Shown: in pieces, positions 31,436 to 40,275 of the stretch
Layout: each line of letters starts with the position of its first letter
How positions within the stretch are numbered: position 1 is the first letter of the stretch
Assembly: GCF_900343145.1 (NCBI RefSeq)
Contig: NZ_LT996886.1
Span: 2,418,001 to 2,482,000 of the forward strand
DNA from: Tessaracoccus timonensis
GTDB taxonomy: Bacteria; Actinomycetota; Actinomycetes; Propionibacteriales; Propionibacteriaceae
Direction: 5' to 3'
Length of the DNA: 64,000 bases
Position numbers and translations under genes: made by a program
The notes under the pieces: model-generated
Told to the model about the DNA's origin: nothing
Database searches by the model: none
The model's input: the letters and a program-made list of their open reading frames with translations, nothing else

Positions 31436-32086
31436 ATGGATTCGTTGTTGATCGCCATCGACGGGCCGTCCGGCTCCGGGAAGTCGACGACGGCGCGTCT
31501 GCTCGCCGCTAAACACGGGCTTGGCTACCTCGACACCGGGGCGATGTACCGCGCGGAGACCGCGGGTGTGTTGGCCGAGGGCGTTCGCGACGACGACATC
31601 GCCGCATACGTCGCCAACGCGACGCTCGATATCGAGACGGTGGTGGAGGGCAACCGTTTGACCATCAACGGCCGCGACGTCACCGAGGAGATTCGCGAAC
31701 CGCGCATCTCCGCAGCCGTCTCCCGCATCGCCACCAACCTTGAAGTACGGCGCACCCTGACCGACCGCATGCGCAGCATCATCGACGAGCACCGCCGCCG
31801 GATCGTCGTCGAGGGGCGCGACATCACCACGGTCGTCGCCCCCGATGCCGACGTGCGCATCCTGCTCGTCGCCGACCCCGCCGCCCGCGTAGCCCGACGC
31901 GAAGCGGAGCTGTCCGGCAAGGCCGACCACGCAGCCGTCACCGACCAGGTGCTGCGCCGCGACCGCGACGATTCCACGGTGTCGAACTTCACCGATGCCG
32001 CAGAAGGCGTCGTGGTGATCGACTCCACGTTCATCAGCCCCGACGAAGTGGTCGCCGAGATCGAGAAGTTGTTCCCGCATGCGTGA
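31436..32086 (+). CDS. cmk: Cytidylate kinase
   Basis: Phosphorylates CMP and dCMP. The 216-residue product has the P-loop IDGPSGSGKSTTARLLA (residues 7-23), YLDTGAMYRAETAGVLAEG (CMP-binding block) near 31-49, AAVSRIATNLEVR near 91-103 and the lid segment REAELSGKADHAAV near 155. It also serves pyrimidine salvage, which matters given the eroded de novo genes. 8-base overlap with the next gene. Confidence 0.95.
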   Translation: MDSLLIAIDGPSGSGKSTTARLLAAKHGLGYLDTGAMYRAETAGVLAEGVRDDDIAAYVANATLDIETVVEGNRLTINGRDVTEEIREPRISAAVSRIATNLEVRRTLTDRMRSIIDEHRRRIVVEGRDITTVVAPDADVRILLVADPAARVARREAELSGKADHAAVTDQVLRRDRDDSTVSNFTDAAEGVVVIDSTFISPDEVVAEIEKLFPHA

Positions 32087-32399
32087 ACCCCTCGATGTGC
32101 TGGTGTTTTACGTGCCGGTGGAGGCCACCGACGCGGTGCTGGCGTCGCTGTTCGCAGCCGGCGCGGGCACCGTCGGCGAATACGAACACTGCGCGTTTTT
32201 CACCGCCGGTACGGGCCAGTTCCGCCCCATCGGCGATGCCAACCCCACCATCGGCCAGGTGGGGGAGCTGGAGCGCGTCACCGAGCACCGCGTCGAGCTG
32301 ACGTTTCCGCGACGACTGCGTAGTGAGGTCGTGGCCACGTTGCGCGCCGCCCACCCTTACGAGGAGCCCGCGTTTCACGTCGTGGAGAACATGGCCTGA
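32079..32399 (+). CDS. Stand-alone YqfO / NIF3-insert-domain protein
   Basis: A 106-residue CutA-like alpha/beta protein matching the inserted domain of YqfO/NIF3 proteins: [20 protein letters not shown] near 8-27, [20 protein letters not shown] near 28-47, [20 protein letters not shown] near 54-73 and [13 protein letters not shown] near 90-102. Stand-alone versions occur in several bacteria; the molecular role is not known. Overlaps cmk by 8 bases and ends 77 bases before der. Confidence 0.8.
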   Translation: MREPLDVLVFYVPVEATDAVLASLFAAGAGTVGEYEHCAFFTAGTGQFRPIGDANPTIGQVGELERVTEHRVELTFPRRLRSEVVATLRAAHPYEEPAFHVVENMA

Positions 32400-32476
32400 G
32401 CCTCGTCGGTGCAAGCCCGGTTTGGGGTGTAACCGATAGACTGGGCGCTCGCGTACGCCAGCTGCAAGGAGCACCC

Positions 32477-33835
32477 GTGAGTGACGACATTTTTGTTGAA
32501 TCCGACGACGCAGCCATCAAACCTGTGGTTGCGGTGGTGGGCCGACCCAACGTCGGGAAATCCACGCTGGTGAACCGCATTCTCGGGCGGCGTGCCGCCG
32601 TCGTGCAAGACCAGCCGGGTGTCACGAGAGATCGCATCAGCTACGACGCGAACTGGAACGGCAAAGACTTCGTCGTCGTCGATACCGGCGGCTGGGTTTC
32701 CGACGGCAAGGGCATGGCTGCGCAGATCGCGGAGCAGGCCGAGCTGGCTATTGCTACGGCCGACGCCGTGCTTTTCGTCGTCGACGCCACCGTCGGCACA
32801 CTCGACGAAGACGAAGCCGTCGTGCGGGTGCTGCGTCGCAGCAAGAAGCCGGTCATCCTGGCGGCCAACAAGGTCGACGATCAGCGCCACGAGGCGAACG
32901 CCGCCACCATGTGGAACCTTGGGCTGGGGGAGCCGTATCCCGTCTCTGCGCTGCATGGGCGTGGCTCCGGTGATCTCCTCGACGCCGTGCTCGCGGCCCT
33001 TCCAGAAGCTCCGGCTACACCGTTTGTTGAGCGGTCTGGGCCGCGTCGCGTGGCGATCGTCGGCAAGCCGAACGTGGGGAAGTCATCGCTGCTCAACCGC
33101 TTGTCTGGGCAGCAGCGTTCCGTGGTCTCCGATATCTCTGGCACGACGGTCGACCCCGTTGACGAGATCGTCGAGGTAGGCGGCAACATCTACCACTTTG
33201 TCGACACCGCGGGCATCCGCCGACGTGTCAAGGAAGCTAGTGGGCACGAGTACTACGCGAGCCTGCGCACGCAGGCGGCCATCGAGCGCGCCGAGGTATG
33301 CATTCTGGTGATCGACGCGTCCGAACCCATCACCGACCAAGACCTACGCATCTTGAGCTCCATCGAGGAGAGCGGGCGCGCGCTCGTCGTCGCGTTTAAC
33401 AAGTGGGATCTCACCGACGAGGAACGTCGCCGCTACCTGGAACGCGAGGTGGAGCGCGATCTCGTGTCCTTCCAATGGGCGCCGACGGTGAACATCTCCG
33501 CACTGACTGGGCGCAACGTCGAGAAGCTATCGAGGGCGATTGAGGAGTCTGCGGAGGGCTGGGAGACACGCGTCTCGACAGGCAAACTCAACTCGTTCTT
33601 GGGCAGGCTGGCTGCGTCGCATCCGCACCCGGTGCGTGGCGGCAAGCAGCCCCGCATTTTGTTCGGCACGCAGGCGCACAACTGCCCGCCGACCTTCGCG
33701 CTGTTCACCAGCGGCCAGATGGACCAGTCGTACGTTCGCTTCATCGAGCGTCGGCTGCGGGAAGACTTCGGGTTCCGCGGCTCGCCCGTCCACCTCGAAG
33801 TGCGCGCCCGTCAGAAGCGCAATACCGCGCGTTGA
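32477..33835 (+). CDS. der: Ribosome-associated GTPase Der (EngA)
   Basis: Tandem-GTPase 50S assembly factor of 452 residues. First G domain: GRPNVGKST near 22-30, DTGG near 72, NKVDD near 132. Second G domain: GKPNVGKSS near 196-204, VDTAGIRRR near 242, NKWDLTDE near 307. The C-terminal KH-like domain (about 360-452) ends [11 protein letters not shown] start at 32477, with AAGGAG nine bases upstream. Followed by a repeat-filled non-coding region. Confidence 0.96.
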   Translation: MSDDIFVESDDAAIKPVVAVVGRPNVGKSTLVNRILGRRAAVVQDQPGVTRDRISYDANWNGKDFVVVDTGGWVSDGKGMAAQIAEQAELAIATADAVLFVVDATVGTLDEDEAVVRVLRRSKKPVILAANKVDDQRHEANAATMWNLGLGEPYPVSALHGRGSGDLLDAVLAALPEAPATPFVERSGPRRVAIVGKPNVGKSSLLNRLSGQQRSVVSDISGTTVDPVDEIVEVGGNIYHFVDTAGIRRRVKEASGHEYYASLRTQAAIERAEVCILVIDASEPITDQDLRILSSIEESGRALVVAFNKWDLTDEERRRYLEREVERDLVSFQWAPTVNISALTGRNVEKLSRAIEESAEGWETRVSTGKLNSFLGRLAASHPHPVRGGKQPRILFGTQAHNCPPTFALFTSGQMDQSYVRFIERRLREDFGFRGSPVHLEVRARQKRNTAR

Positions 33836-33860
33836 CAGTTGCGTGACTTTTGTTGCGGCG

Positions 33861-34145
33861 TGGTTTCGATACGCGAGCTTCGCTCGCTACTCAACCACCG
33901 GGCCACACCCCGACCGTCGAGTAGGGCCGCCTGTCACCCCGACCGTCGAGTAGCGGCGAAGCCGTGTATCGAGACGCAGTGACGGGGTTTCGATACGCCG
34001 CCTACGGCGGCTACTCAACCACCAGGGCCACACCCCAACCGTCGAGTAGGGCCGGAGACCCGTATCGCGACGCGCCTCATACTACTCAACCACCTGGCGC
34101 CCCCTCCGAGGATTGAGTAGCGCCCGTAGGGCGCGTATCGAAATC
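33861..34145. repeat. Cluster of palindromic repeats (REP-like family)
   Basis: This roughly 330-base gap between der and hsp20 holds no gene but several copies of one palindromic unit. The unit is GTTTCGATACGC, a variable GC-rich hairpin, then CTACTCAACCACC (or the reverse complement). Copies: 33861-33899 (core GCGAGC-TTC-GCTCGC), a divergent inverted one at 33943-33977, 33986-34023 (core GCCGCC-TAC-GGCGGC), and an inverted one at 34111-34145 (core GCGCCC-GTA-GGGCGC), plus half-units such as 34082-34094. The arms are conserved while the core changes with pairing kept, which points to a mobile or structured DNA element. Further copies lie at 45979-46059 and 47059-47141. Confidence 0.8.
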
Positions 34146-34164
34146 ATCACACTTTGTTTTCCTC

Positions 34165-34212
34165 CTTGAGCGGGGTAGACTCAATATTGAAGTTGAGCCA
34201 CCTAGGCTCAAG
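34165..34212 (+). promoter_or_regulatory. Two HAIR (HspR) operator sites
   Basis: The HspR-associated inverted repeat consensus is CTTGAGT-N7-ACTCAAG. Site 1 is CTTGAGC-N7-ACTCAAT (34165-34185) and site 2 is GTTGAGC-N7-GCTCAAG (34192-34212), 27 bases centre to centre. They end 17 bases before the hsp20 ATG. This points to repression by HspR and release on heat shock. No hspR gene is in the window. Confidence 0.8.
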
Positions 34213-34228
34213 AACTAGAGGAGTAACC

Positions 34229-34666
34229 ATGACAACCAGCTACTATGACCCGTTCCGCGAATTCGGCCGCGCCATCAACTCTGCGTTCCGCACGCCTGGC
34301 AGCGTCGGCATGCCGATGGACTTGTACCGCGACAAGGAGGCGTTCGTCGCGAACATCGACCTCCCCGGTGTGGATCCCGACTCCATCGATATCGACATCG
34401 AGGAGAACACCCTCACCGTGCGGGCCGAGCGCAAGGCCACGGTCACCAGTGAAGACACCGAGTGGCTCACCCGCGAGCGCTCCACCGGCACCTATGCACG
34501 TCAGCTGTCGCTCGGCAACGGGGTGGCACTCGACCAGATCGAGGCCAATTACAACGACGGTGTTCTCACCATCACGCTTCCCATCGCTGAGCAGGCCAAG
34601 CCGCGCAAGGTTACGGTGACGCGTTCGAGCGTTGACCACAAGGTCCAGGCCGAGGTGGAAGACTAA
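34229..34666 (+). CDS. Hsp20 / alpha-crystallin small heat-shock protein
   Basis: A 145-residue small heat-shock protein, an ATP-independent holdase. The alpha-crystallin domain spans about residues 27-125: MPMDLYRDKEAFVANIDLPG, DPDSIDIDIEENTLTVRAER, and YARQLSLGNGVALDQIEANY followed by NDGVLTITLPIAEQAKP with the A-x-x-x-G-V-L motif. The C-terminal tail carries RKVTV. ATG at 34229 follows AGAGGAG. Two HAIR sites upstream imply HspR control. Confidence 0.92.
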   Translation: MTTSYYDPFREFGRAINSAFRTPGSVGMPMDLYRDKEAFVANIDLPGVDPDSIDIDIEENTLTVRAERKATVTSEDTEWLTRERSTGTYARQLSLGNGVALDQIEANYNDGVLTITLPIAEQAKPRKVTVTRSSVDHKVQAEVED

Positions 34667-34754
34667 ACACACGCAGCACAACGCGCCGCATTTGCACAAC
34701 GTGTTTGGCCTGTACTAGTGTTCAGGCAATTTGAGCACAATTCGAAGGCGGCGC

Positions 34755-36005
34755 ATGAGTACACACCTGCAATCTCCACAACCTCCGCGCGATGACGATT
34801 TCTCATTCGAAGCCGTGCCACAGCAAAGCCGACGTTCCTTTTGGGCCGTCGGCTTTGTTATGCTCGGCTTCACTTTCTTCTCGGCATCGATGAGCGTCGG
34901 CGCAAAACTGGGCAACGGGCTGAGCTTCACCCACTACACGCAGGCCGTGCTGATCGGCGGCGTCATCCTCGCCATCTACACCGGGGCGCTCGGATTCGTC
35001 GGCGCCAAAACCGGCATGGGCTTCGACCTCCTCGCACAGCAATCCTTCGGATCGCTCGGCAGCTTGCTCCCCTCAGCACTGATCTCGCTGACTCAGATGG
35101 GCTGGTTCGGCGTCGGCGTCGCGATGTTCGCTATCCCGACGGCGGAGCTCCTGCACATCGGCCCGTGGCCGATCATCATCATCGCGGGCGCACTGATGAC
35201 CGCGTCGGCCTACTTCGGCATCAAAGCCATCGAGATCGTCAGCTTCATCTCCGTACCGCTGATTGCCGTACTCGGCACGTACTCGATGGTGCTCGCCACT
35301 TCCGACGGCGGCGGCCTCAGCCAGATGTTCGCCTCATCCACTGGGATGCCGCTCATGACCGGCGTGGCGCTTGTCGTCGGCTCATTCGTATCCGGTGGAT
35401 CCGCCACCCCGAACTTCACGCGGTTCGCGAAGTCCACACGATCTGCCGTGGTCACCACCGTGGTGGCGTTCCTGCTCGGCAACACGCTGATGTTCAGCTT
35501 CGGTGCGGTGGGCGGCGCGCTCACGGGCAAGGACGACATCTTCTACGTGATGATCGCCCAGGGACTGGCCGTACCAGCACTCATCGTGCTCGGCGCGAAC
35601 ATCTGGACGACGAACAACAACGCCCTCTACACCACCGGCCTCGGGTTCGCGAACGTGACCAAGATCGCGAAGAAGCCCCTCGTTTTGGTAGCCGGCGTGC
35701 TTGGAACGCTCCTCGCGCTGTGGCTGTACGACAACTTCGTCGTCTGGCTGAACCTCCTCAACGCCACACTGCCACCCATCGGCGCAATCCTGATCGCCGA
35801 TTACTTCTCTAGGCCCTGGCACTACGCCGGTGGTGGAGAGAAGCCGCGCTACCGCGTCGTATGGGGCTCGGTGGCCGGCGTACTGGCGGGTGCCGCCGTC
35901 GGATGGTTCGTGCCATGGGGCATCGCATCCATCAACGCCATGGCGGTAGGTTTGGTGGTGTACCTGGTCGGAGCACGAATCCAGAAGTCGGTGCAGCATC
36001 GATGA
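34755..36005 (+). CDS. codB: Cytosine permease (NCS1 family)
   Basis: A 416-residue NCS1-type transporter with about 12 hydrophobic segments, starting after a polar N-terminus (DDDFSFEAVPQQSRRSFWAV). Family features: FFSASMSVGAKLGNGLSF near 42-59, ISLTQMGWFGVGVAMFAIP near 111-129, and the substrate-site segment GSFVSGGSATPNFTRFAKS near 208-226. The ATG at 34755 is chosen; a TTG eight codons upstream is possible. It overlaps the codA ATG by ATGA, and this pairing fixes the substrate as cytosine with fair confidence. Confidence 0.9.
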   Translation: MSTHLQSPQPPRDDDFSFEAVPQQSRRSFWAVGFVMLGFTFFSASMSVGAKLGNGLSFTHYTQAVLIGGVILAIYTGALGFVGAKTGMGFDLLAQQSFGSLGSLLPSALISLTQMGWFGVGVAMFAIPTAELLHIGPWPIIIIAGALMTASAYFGIKAIEIVSFISVPLIAVLGTYSMVLATSDGGGLSQMFASSTGMPLMTGVALVVGSFVSGGSATPNFTRFAKSTRSAVVTTVVAFLLGNTLMFSFGAVGGALTGKDDIFYVMIAQGLAVPALIVLGANIWTTNNNALYTTGLGFANVTKIAKKPLVLVAGVLGTLLALWLYDNFVVWLNLLNATLPPIGAILIADYFSRPWHYAGGGEKPRYRVVWGSVAGVLAGAAVGWFVPWGIASINAMAVGLVVYLVGARIQKSVQHR

Positions 36006-37240
36006 ACCTCCTGATTAAGAACGTCCGTATCGAGAACGCGGAGCAGCTCAGCTGCATCCGCATCGAGCAGGGTCGGTTCACCCAGATTGAGCCGTCCCTG
36101 GAAGCCCGCGACGGGGAGCGCGTCGTCGACTATCACGGCAAGCTCGCACTGCCGCCGATTATCGAATCGCACGTGCACCTCGACTCGGCACTCACCGCTG
36201 GCCAGCCTCGGTACAACGAGTCGGGCACGCTCTTCGAAGGCATCGAGGTGTGGAGCGAACGTAAGCGCACCCTCACCGTCGACGACGTGAAGGAGCGCGT
36301 GGGCAGGGCGGTACGGCAGCAGGCGCGCTTCGGCATTCAATTCGTGCGCAGCCACGTCGATGTCACCGACCCTGAACTCACCGCACTGCGTGCGCTGTTA
36401 GAGCTGCGCGAGGAACTCCGCGACGACATCACCCTGCAGCTCGTCGCGTTCCCGCAGGAAGGCATCGACTCGTTCCCGAATGGGCGCGCGCTCATGCGCA
36501 AGGCCGCAGAGATGGGAGTCGACGCGATCGGCGCCATCCCGCACTTTGAGTTCACGCGCGAATACTCTGTGTCGTCGCTTAACTTCGCGATGGAGCTGGC
36601 GCAGGAATTCAACCTTCTGGTGGACGTGCACTGCGACGAGATCGACGACGAGGCATCCCGCGGCCTCGAAACCCTGGCCACCAGGGCCTATGAGGCAGGT
36701 ATCGGCAAGCGTGTCACCGCGTCGCACACCACAGCGATGCACTCGTACAACAACGCCTACTTCATCCGGCTGCTGCGACTGCTGCAGATGAGTGGCATCA
36801 ACTTCGTATCGAACCCCCTTGTCAACACCCACTTGCAAGGGCGAATGGATACATATCCGAAGCGACGAGGCGTCACCCGAGTGAAGGAACTCACCGACGC
36901 GGGGCTGAACGTAAGTTTCGGGCAGGACGACATCGTCGACCCCTGGAATCCGCTCGGCACGGGCAACCTGCGAGATGTGGTGCTGAACGGGCTGTACGTG
37001 ACACAGATGATGGGGCACCAACAGATCGTGGACTCGTACCGCTTCATCACGCACAATGCCGCCCGCACGCTGCATCTCGAAGAGTACGGCATCGAGGTGG
37101 GCAAGCCCGCGAACTTCATCGTGTTCGACGCGAACGATTGGGTGGAAGCACTGTCGTTCAACGCCGACGTACTGGCGTCGTACCGTGGCGGACGCGAGCT
37201 GTACAAGGCGGAACCCGCCCGTCGCGAGGTGTTGTTCTGA
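36002..37240 (+). CDS. codA: Cytosine deaminase
   Basis: A 412-residue amidohydrolase that deaminates cytosine to uracil for salvage. Metal ligands: ESHVHLDSALTAGQPRYN near 55-72 (HxH), HCDEIDDE near 207, ASHTTAMHSYNN near 239-250 and the catalytic aspartate in SFGQDDIVDPWNPLGTGN near 306-323. Length is close to E. coli CodA. Coupled to codB. In an organism with an apparently disabled carA and pyrD, this route would provide uracil. Followed by a strong terminator. Confidence 0.92.
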   Translation: MNLLIKNVRIENAEQLSCIRIEQGRFTQIEPSLEARDGERVVDYHGKLALPPIIESHVHLDSALTAGQPRYNESGTLFEGIEVWSERKRTLTVDDVKERVGRAVRQQARFGIQFVRSHVDVTDPELTALRALLELREELRDDITLQLVAFPQEGIDSFPNGRALMRKAAEMGVDAIGAIPHFEFTREYSVSSLNFAMELAQEFNLLVDVHCDEIDDEASRGLETLATRAYEAGIGKRVTASHTTAMHSYNNAYFIRLLRLLQMSGINFVSNPLVNTHLQGRMDTYPKRRGVTRVKELTDAGLNVSFGQDDIVDPWNPLGTGNLRDVVLNGLYVTQMMGHQQIVDSYRFITHNAARTLHLEEYGIEVGKPANFIVFDANDWVEALSFNADVLASYRGGRELYKAEPARREVLF

Positions 37241-37245
37241 GCATC

Positions 37246-37278
37246 CCGCACCGACTGGCGCAACGCCGGTCGGTGCGG
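37246..37278 (+). terminator. Terminator after codA
   Basis: A 15-base-pair stem (37246-37260 with 37264-37278, one G-T wobble) and a three-base CAA loop, starting six bases after the codA stop. There is no T-run after it, only TAATGTTC. It separates codBA from the tRNA gene. Confidence 0.85.
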
Positions 37279-37307
37279 TAATGTTCATCCCCGGACTTGA
37301 GGTCCGA

Positions 37308-37381
<74 letters not shown>

Positions 37382-37387
37382 CGTTCA

Positions 37388-37427
37388 AAGGGGCTTGTCA
37401 GAGCTAGTTTGCTCTGGCGGGCCCCTT
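37388..37427 (+). terminator. Terminator after tRNA-Pro
   Basis: AAGGGGC (37388-37394) pairs with GCCCCTT (37421-37427), and inside it CAGAGC (37399-37404) pairs with GCTCTG (37411-37416). CTTCTTCG follows. Probable factor-independent stop for the tRNA transcript. The next 195 bases, to 37622, hold no recognised gene; a direct repeat CGTGCCCTATA/CGTGCCCTATC lies at 37431-37452. Confidence 0.65.
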
Positions 37428-37622
37428 CTTCGTGCCCTATACGTGCCCTATCGAGATTACAGGACCCGGTTCGCACCTGCATTCGACACCTGCGTTCCCC
37501 TCTTGCGACTAGGCGTTTCTCTGCGGTTCGTGAGTTGTGTTTCCCCTGCCGCGACCAGCGCCTGCGAGGTCTCCTGACCAGGTCGCGTGGGCACCAATCT
37601 GTGCCGAGGTTGTTGGGTGGGC

Positions 37623-37808
37623 ATGAATGCAGAGCAGCGCATGGTTGATGTGGAGAGTGTGCAGTCGGCCGCTCGTCGGCTTGGTGTCTGCCCACGGACA
37701 GTGCGGCGAATGATTGCCGACGGCCGACTACCGAGCTACCGGATTGGGGATCGACTGATCCGCGTCCAGCGGGCAGACGTGGACGCCTTGGTTCGGCGTG
37801 CGTCATGA
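37623..37808 (+). CDS. Excisionase-family (MerR-like HTH) small DNA-binding protein
   Basis: A 61-residue protein: MVDVESVQSAARRLGVCPRT then VRRMIADGRLPSYRIGDRLI and VQRADVDALVRRA. This is the AlpA/excisionase-type winged helix, with the helix-turn-helix in the first half and the IADGRLPSYRIG wing. Such proteins direct excision or partition of mobile elements. It lies 240 bases downstream of tRNA-Pro, where an integrating element keeps xis, but no integrase gene is next to it. ATG at 37623; a second ATG at 37641 is possible. Confidence 0.75.
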   Translation: MNAEQRMVDVESVQSAARRLGVCPRTVRRMIADGRLPSYRIGDRLIRVQRADVDALVRRAS

Positions 37809-38108
37809 GTTGCACCAGGGCGAACCTGGGATCGCGAGCTGTTCAGGGGACGGCTGTTCGCTGATAATTTTGGTCATTTCTGGGGTGGCTTGATTCTTCT
37901 GTGCCAGTAGGGATCCCGTCGGCTGGTGAGCCTTGGGCGTGACCTGGAAGTGTCGATGGGCACTGGCGGTCGGACCACTCGATGACGCAGTATGGGTCCC
38001 AACTCGGGGGAGTGATGAATTGCTTGCTGCCCCCAGTGTCGGGTCGGTGAGCACCACGACATCCGGCTCGGCTTGTGGCAATGACGCTGCAGACGAGAGG
38101 GGGCCCTC
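37809..38108. other. 300-base gap in the accessory region without a recognised gene
   Basis: Both strands contain short open frames, but none has a good ribosome-binding site or a recognisable motif. A minus-strand frame at 37803-38081 (92 codons) has no similarity that I can identify. The base composition is more mixed than in the flanking core genes. I see no clear promoter or tRNA-end repeat here. Confidence 0.5.
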
Positions 38109-38696
38109 GTGAGTACGAGTGCCAAGAAGTTGATCGCAAGCACCGCAGTGGCGTTCGCTCTGGGCGCGTGCTCAGGGCCGGAGGCACCGGTGACCACACA
38201 GAGGCCGCCTGCACCTACCTCTCCAAGTGCTGGCGTCAGCTCTACGCCGGTGCATGTGCCTTCTCCCACTTCACCGAGCTCAAGTCCCCCGACCCCAGCG
38301 GAGGCGCAGAAGGCCGATGCGGCCTTTGGTCGATACCTGAAGTTGACCGAGGAACTGGCCGCGGACCCTTCCTCGGACTTGAACCAACTCCAGACCGTAA
38401 CGCGCGGTGATGCGCTCAGACGTTGGCAGGTCGACGTGACGGAGTTGCGGACCCAAGGGTGGAAGCAGACAGGGAAGAGTTCAGCTCGACTCACGCATGT
38501 AACGCCCGGCAGCGACGCACGATCTTGGCTCATGACCTACTGCGTGGACGGCACGGGTACAGATCTGGTGGACGCCAAGGGGAAGTCCGTTCGAGGAGAA
38601 GGCCCGAGGCGGGTGGAATCGAAGGTTACCGTCACCGAGGACGCCGTTACGGGTTTGTGGTTCGTCATCCAGGACAAGGTGGTGGGGACGTGCTGA
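38109..38696 (+). CDS. Putative lipoprotein
   Basis: A 195-residue product with an N-terminal signal (SAKKLIASTAVAFALGAC), a lipobox LGAC placing the lipidated cysteine at residue 21, a proline/serine/threonine-rich linker (about 28-65), and a small C-terminal domain (about 70-195) with two cysteines (CVDG and the final VGTC). No family is recognised; the fold could be a small transport- or conjugation-associated lipoprotein domain. GTG start. Its stop overlaps the GTG of the next gene by seven bases, so the two belong together. Confidence 0.65.
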   Translation: MSTSAKKLIASTAVAFALGACSGPEAPVTTQRPPAPTSPSAGVSSTPVHVPSPTSPSSSPPTPAEAQKADAAFGRYLKLTEELAADPSSDLNQLQTVTRGDALRRWQVDVTELRTQGWKQTGKSSARLTHVTPGSDARSWLMTYCVDGTGTDLVDAKGKSVRGEGPRRVESKVTVTEDAVTGLWFVIQDKVVGTC

Positions 38697-39610
38697 GCCG
38701 CGTCGGAGGGACGGTGAGTCTGTTGGCCCTCTTGTGCGGAGCCTCGACGACAGCTGCGGCTGACTCGGGTGTCTCGTGCGGACGGGATCAGGAGTATGTA
38801 CGTCTAACTGGCACCTGCAAACTGACCTTGTCAGTTCCACAACGGGGAGACTCGCAGCCGGCTGCCGCGCTCCACAAGAATCCGACGGGCAAGACCGTGC
38901 AGACGGCGTGTGAAAGCCGCTCGGGTTCGCCGGTGCCGTGCACCAGTAGCGCCGGTTACTGGTCCAACGAGCGGCAGTGCTACGTGAAGCCGGCCACGCC
39001 TCCGCCTCCCGCGGGTCATCCGCTCTGGGAGGGGCACACGGATGGGGCGGTGTACATGTGCACCACCGGTGTTGAGGCTGGCGGTCACGTCTACTCGTTC
39101 TGGTCGGTGGCGCAGCCGGCTGGCGTGGCGGCGCCTCCGGATCCTGCGGTGTTGGCGAAGCAGTTGGTGGCGCAGACGAATCTGCGGGCGATCGTTGTGG
39201 GGATGGCTCCGGAGGATCGTCCCGGTGTGGTGGGGACGGTGGGGTTGCCGGTGTGGATGTGGGTTGAGAATCCGTCGGCGCAGACGTTTGGCCCGCAGAC
39301 CCGCAGCTTGAGCGAGCGGGGCGTGACGGTGTCGGCCACGGCGAAGGTGAAGCGGGTGGTGTGGCAGATGGGCGACGGCCAGGCCGTGACGTGCACGACG
39401 GCGGGGTCTGTGTTCGGGCCTGGGGATGGCGGAAAGTCGTCGCCGGATTGCGGCCATACGTATTCGCAGCGGGGGACGTACACGATCAGGGCGACGTCCT
39501 TCTGGGCTGTTGATTGGACGGCGTCGGGTGGGCAGACGGGGAGTATCGCGATGGATTTCACGACGGATCGGGTGCTTGAGGTGGGCGAGGTCCAGGTGAT
39601 CGGGCGATGA
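38690..39610 (+). CDS. Secreted protein with PKD-like region, Tad-cluster neighbour
   Basis: A 306-residue protein with a signal peptide (VGGTVSLLALLCGASTTAAA), an N-terminal cysteine-containing part (CGRD, TGTC, AGYWSNERQCYV) and a C-terminal immunoglobulin-like region containing QMGDGQAVTC and GHTYSQRGTYTIRAT, which resemble the GDG and HTY-GTYT marks of PKD domains. Actinobacterial Tad/conjugation-like clusters often carry such a protein just before the SAF-domain gene, as here (ATGA overlap). Function unknown. GTG at 38690 is the start. From here codon use shifts to G-ending codons, unlike the C-ending bias of the core genes. Confidence 0.65.
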   Translation: MLSRVGGTVSLLALLCGASTTAAADSGVSCGRDQEYVRLTGTCKLTLSVPQRGDSQPAAALHKNPTGKTVQTACESRSGSPVPCTSSAGYWSNERQCYVKPATPPPPAGHPLWEGHTDGAVYMCTTGVEAGGHVYSFWSVAQPAGVAAPPDPAVLAKQLVAQTNLRAIVVGMAPEDRPGVVGTVGLPVWMWVENPSAQTFGPQTRSLSERGVTVSATAKVKRVVWQMGDGQAVTCTTAGSVFGPGDGGKSSPDCGHTYSQRGTYTIRATSFWAVDWTASGGQTGSIAMDFTTDRVLEVGEVQVIGR

Positions 39611-40275
39611 GCGCGACGCAGACGGCTGGTGTGGAGGCGCCGCAGGCTGCAGCCAGGGTGGCGCCGGTAGCGGCGGGGGTGCGGATGCGGCGGCGTCCTG
39701 CGTTGGTGGCGGTGTCGGTGGCGCTGGTGGTGCTGGGGGCGTTGTTGTCGGTGTGGGCGTACTCGAGCCTGGGTTCGGCGCAGCCGGTGGTGGGGGTGCG
39801 GCAGGACGTGGCGCGGGGGTCGGTGATCTCGTCGTCGGACCTGGAGGTGGTACGGGTGGGGGTCGATCCGGCGTTGGCGACGGTGCCAGCGGACCGGTTG
39901 GAGGCTTTGGTGGGTCAGCGTGCTGCGGTGGATCTGTAGGCGGGGCAGTTGATGGTGCCGACCGGGGTCACGCAGGATGTGGCGCCGCACAAAGGGATGT
40001 CGGTGGTGGGCTTGGCATTGGCTCCGGGCCAGTTGCCGTCGCAGCCGCTGCGGGTGGGCGATCCGGTGCGGGTGGTGTCGACGCCGGGCCAGCAGGGCGA
40101 TGTGGTGGCCCAGGACGTTCGGGTGTTCACGGCGTCGGTGGTGCAGGTCGGGGCTGCGGATGTGTCGGGGCGGATCAGTGTGAGTGTGGAGGTGGCGGAG
40201 CAGCAGGCGCCGGAGCTGGCGGCTCGTTCGGCCAGCGGCAAGGTGGCCCTCGTGGTGGATGCGCGGGAGGGCTGA
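39607..40275 (+). pseudogene. SAF-domain (CpaB/RcpC-like) gene with internal amber stop
   Basis: The frame of 223 codons encodes an N-terminal membrane segment (ALVAVSVALVVLGALLSVWA) and an SAF domain. The first part runs through GVRQDVARGSVISSSDLEVV to RAAVDL and then meets TAG at 39937-39939. The same frame resumes as AGQLMVPTGVTQDVAP and continues to a normal end overlapping the next ATG. The family reads a-v-D-L-x-x-G-q-L-l at this spot, so the stop replaces one ordinary residue. The product would be 110 residues unless the amber codon is read through. CpaB-type proteins help assemble Flp/Tad pili. Confidence 0.75.

Noticed and set aside
33861-34145. Repeat cluster as a CRISPR array
   Set aside because: The repeats are inverted as well as direct, unevenly spaced, vary in their cores, and have no constant-length spacers or cas genes nearby.
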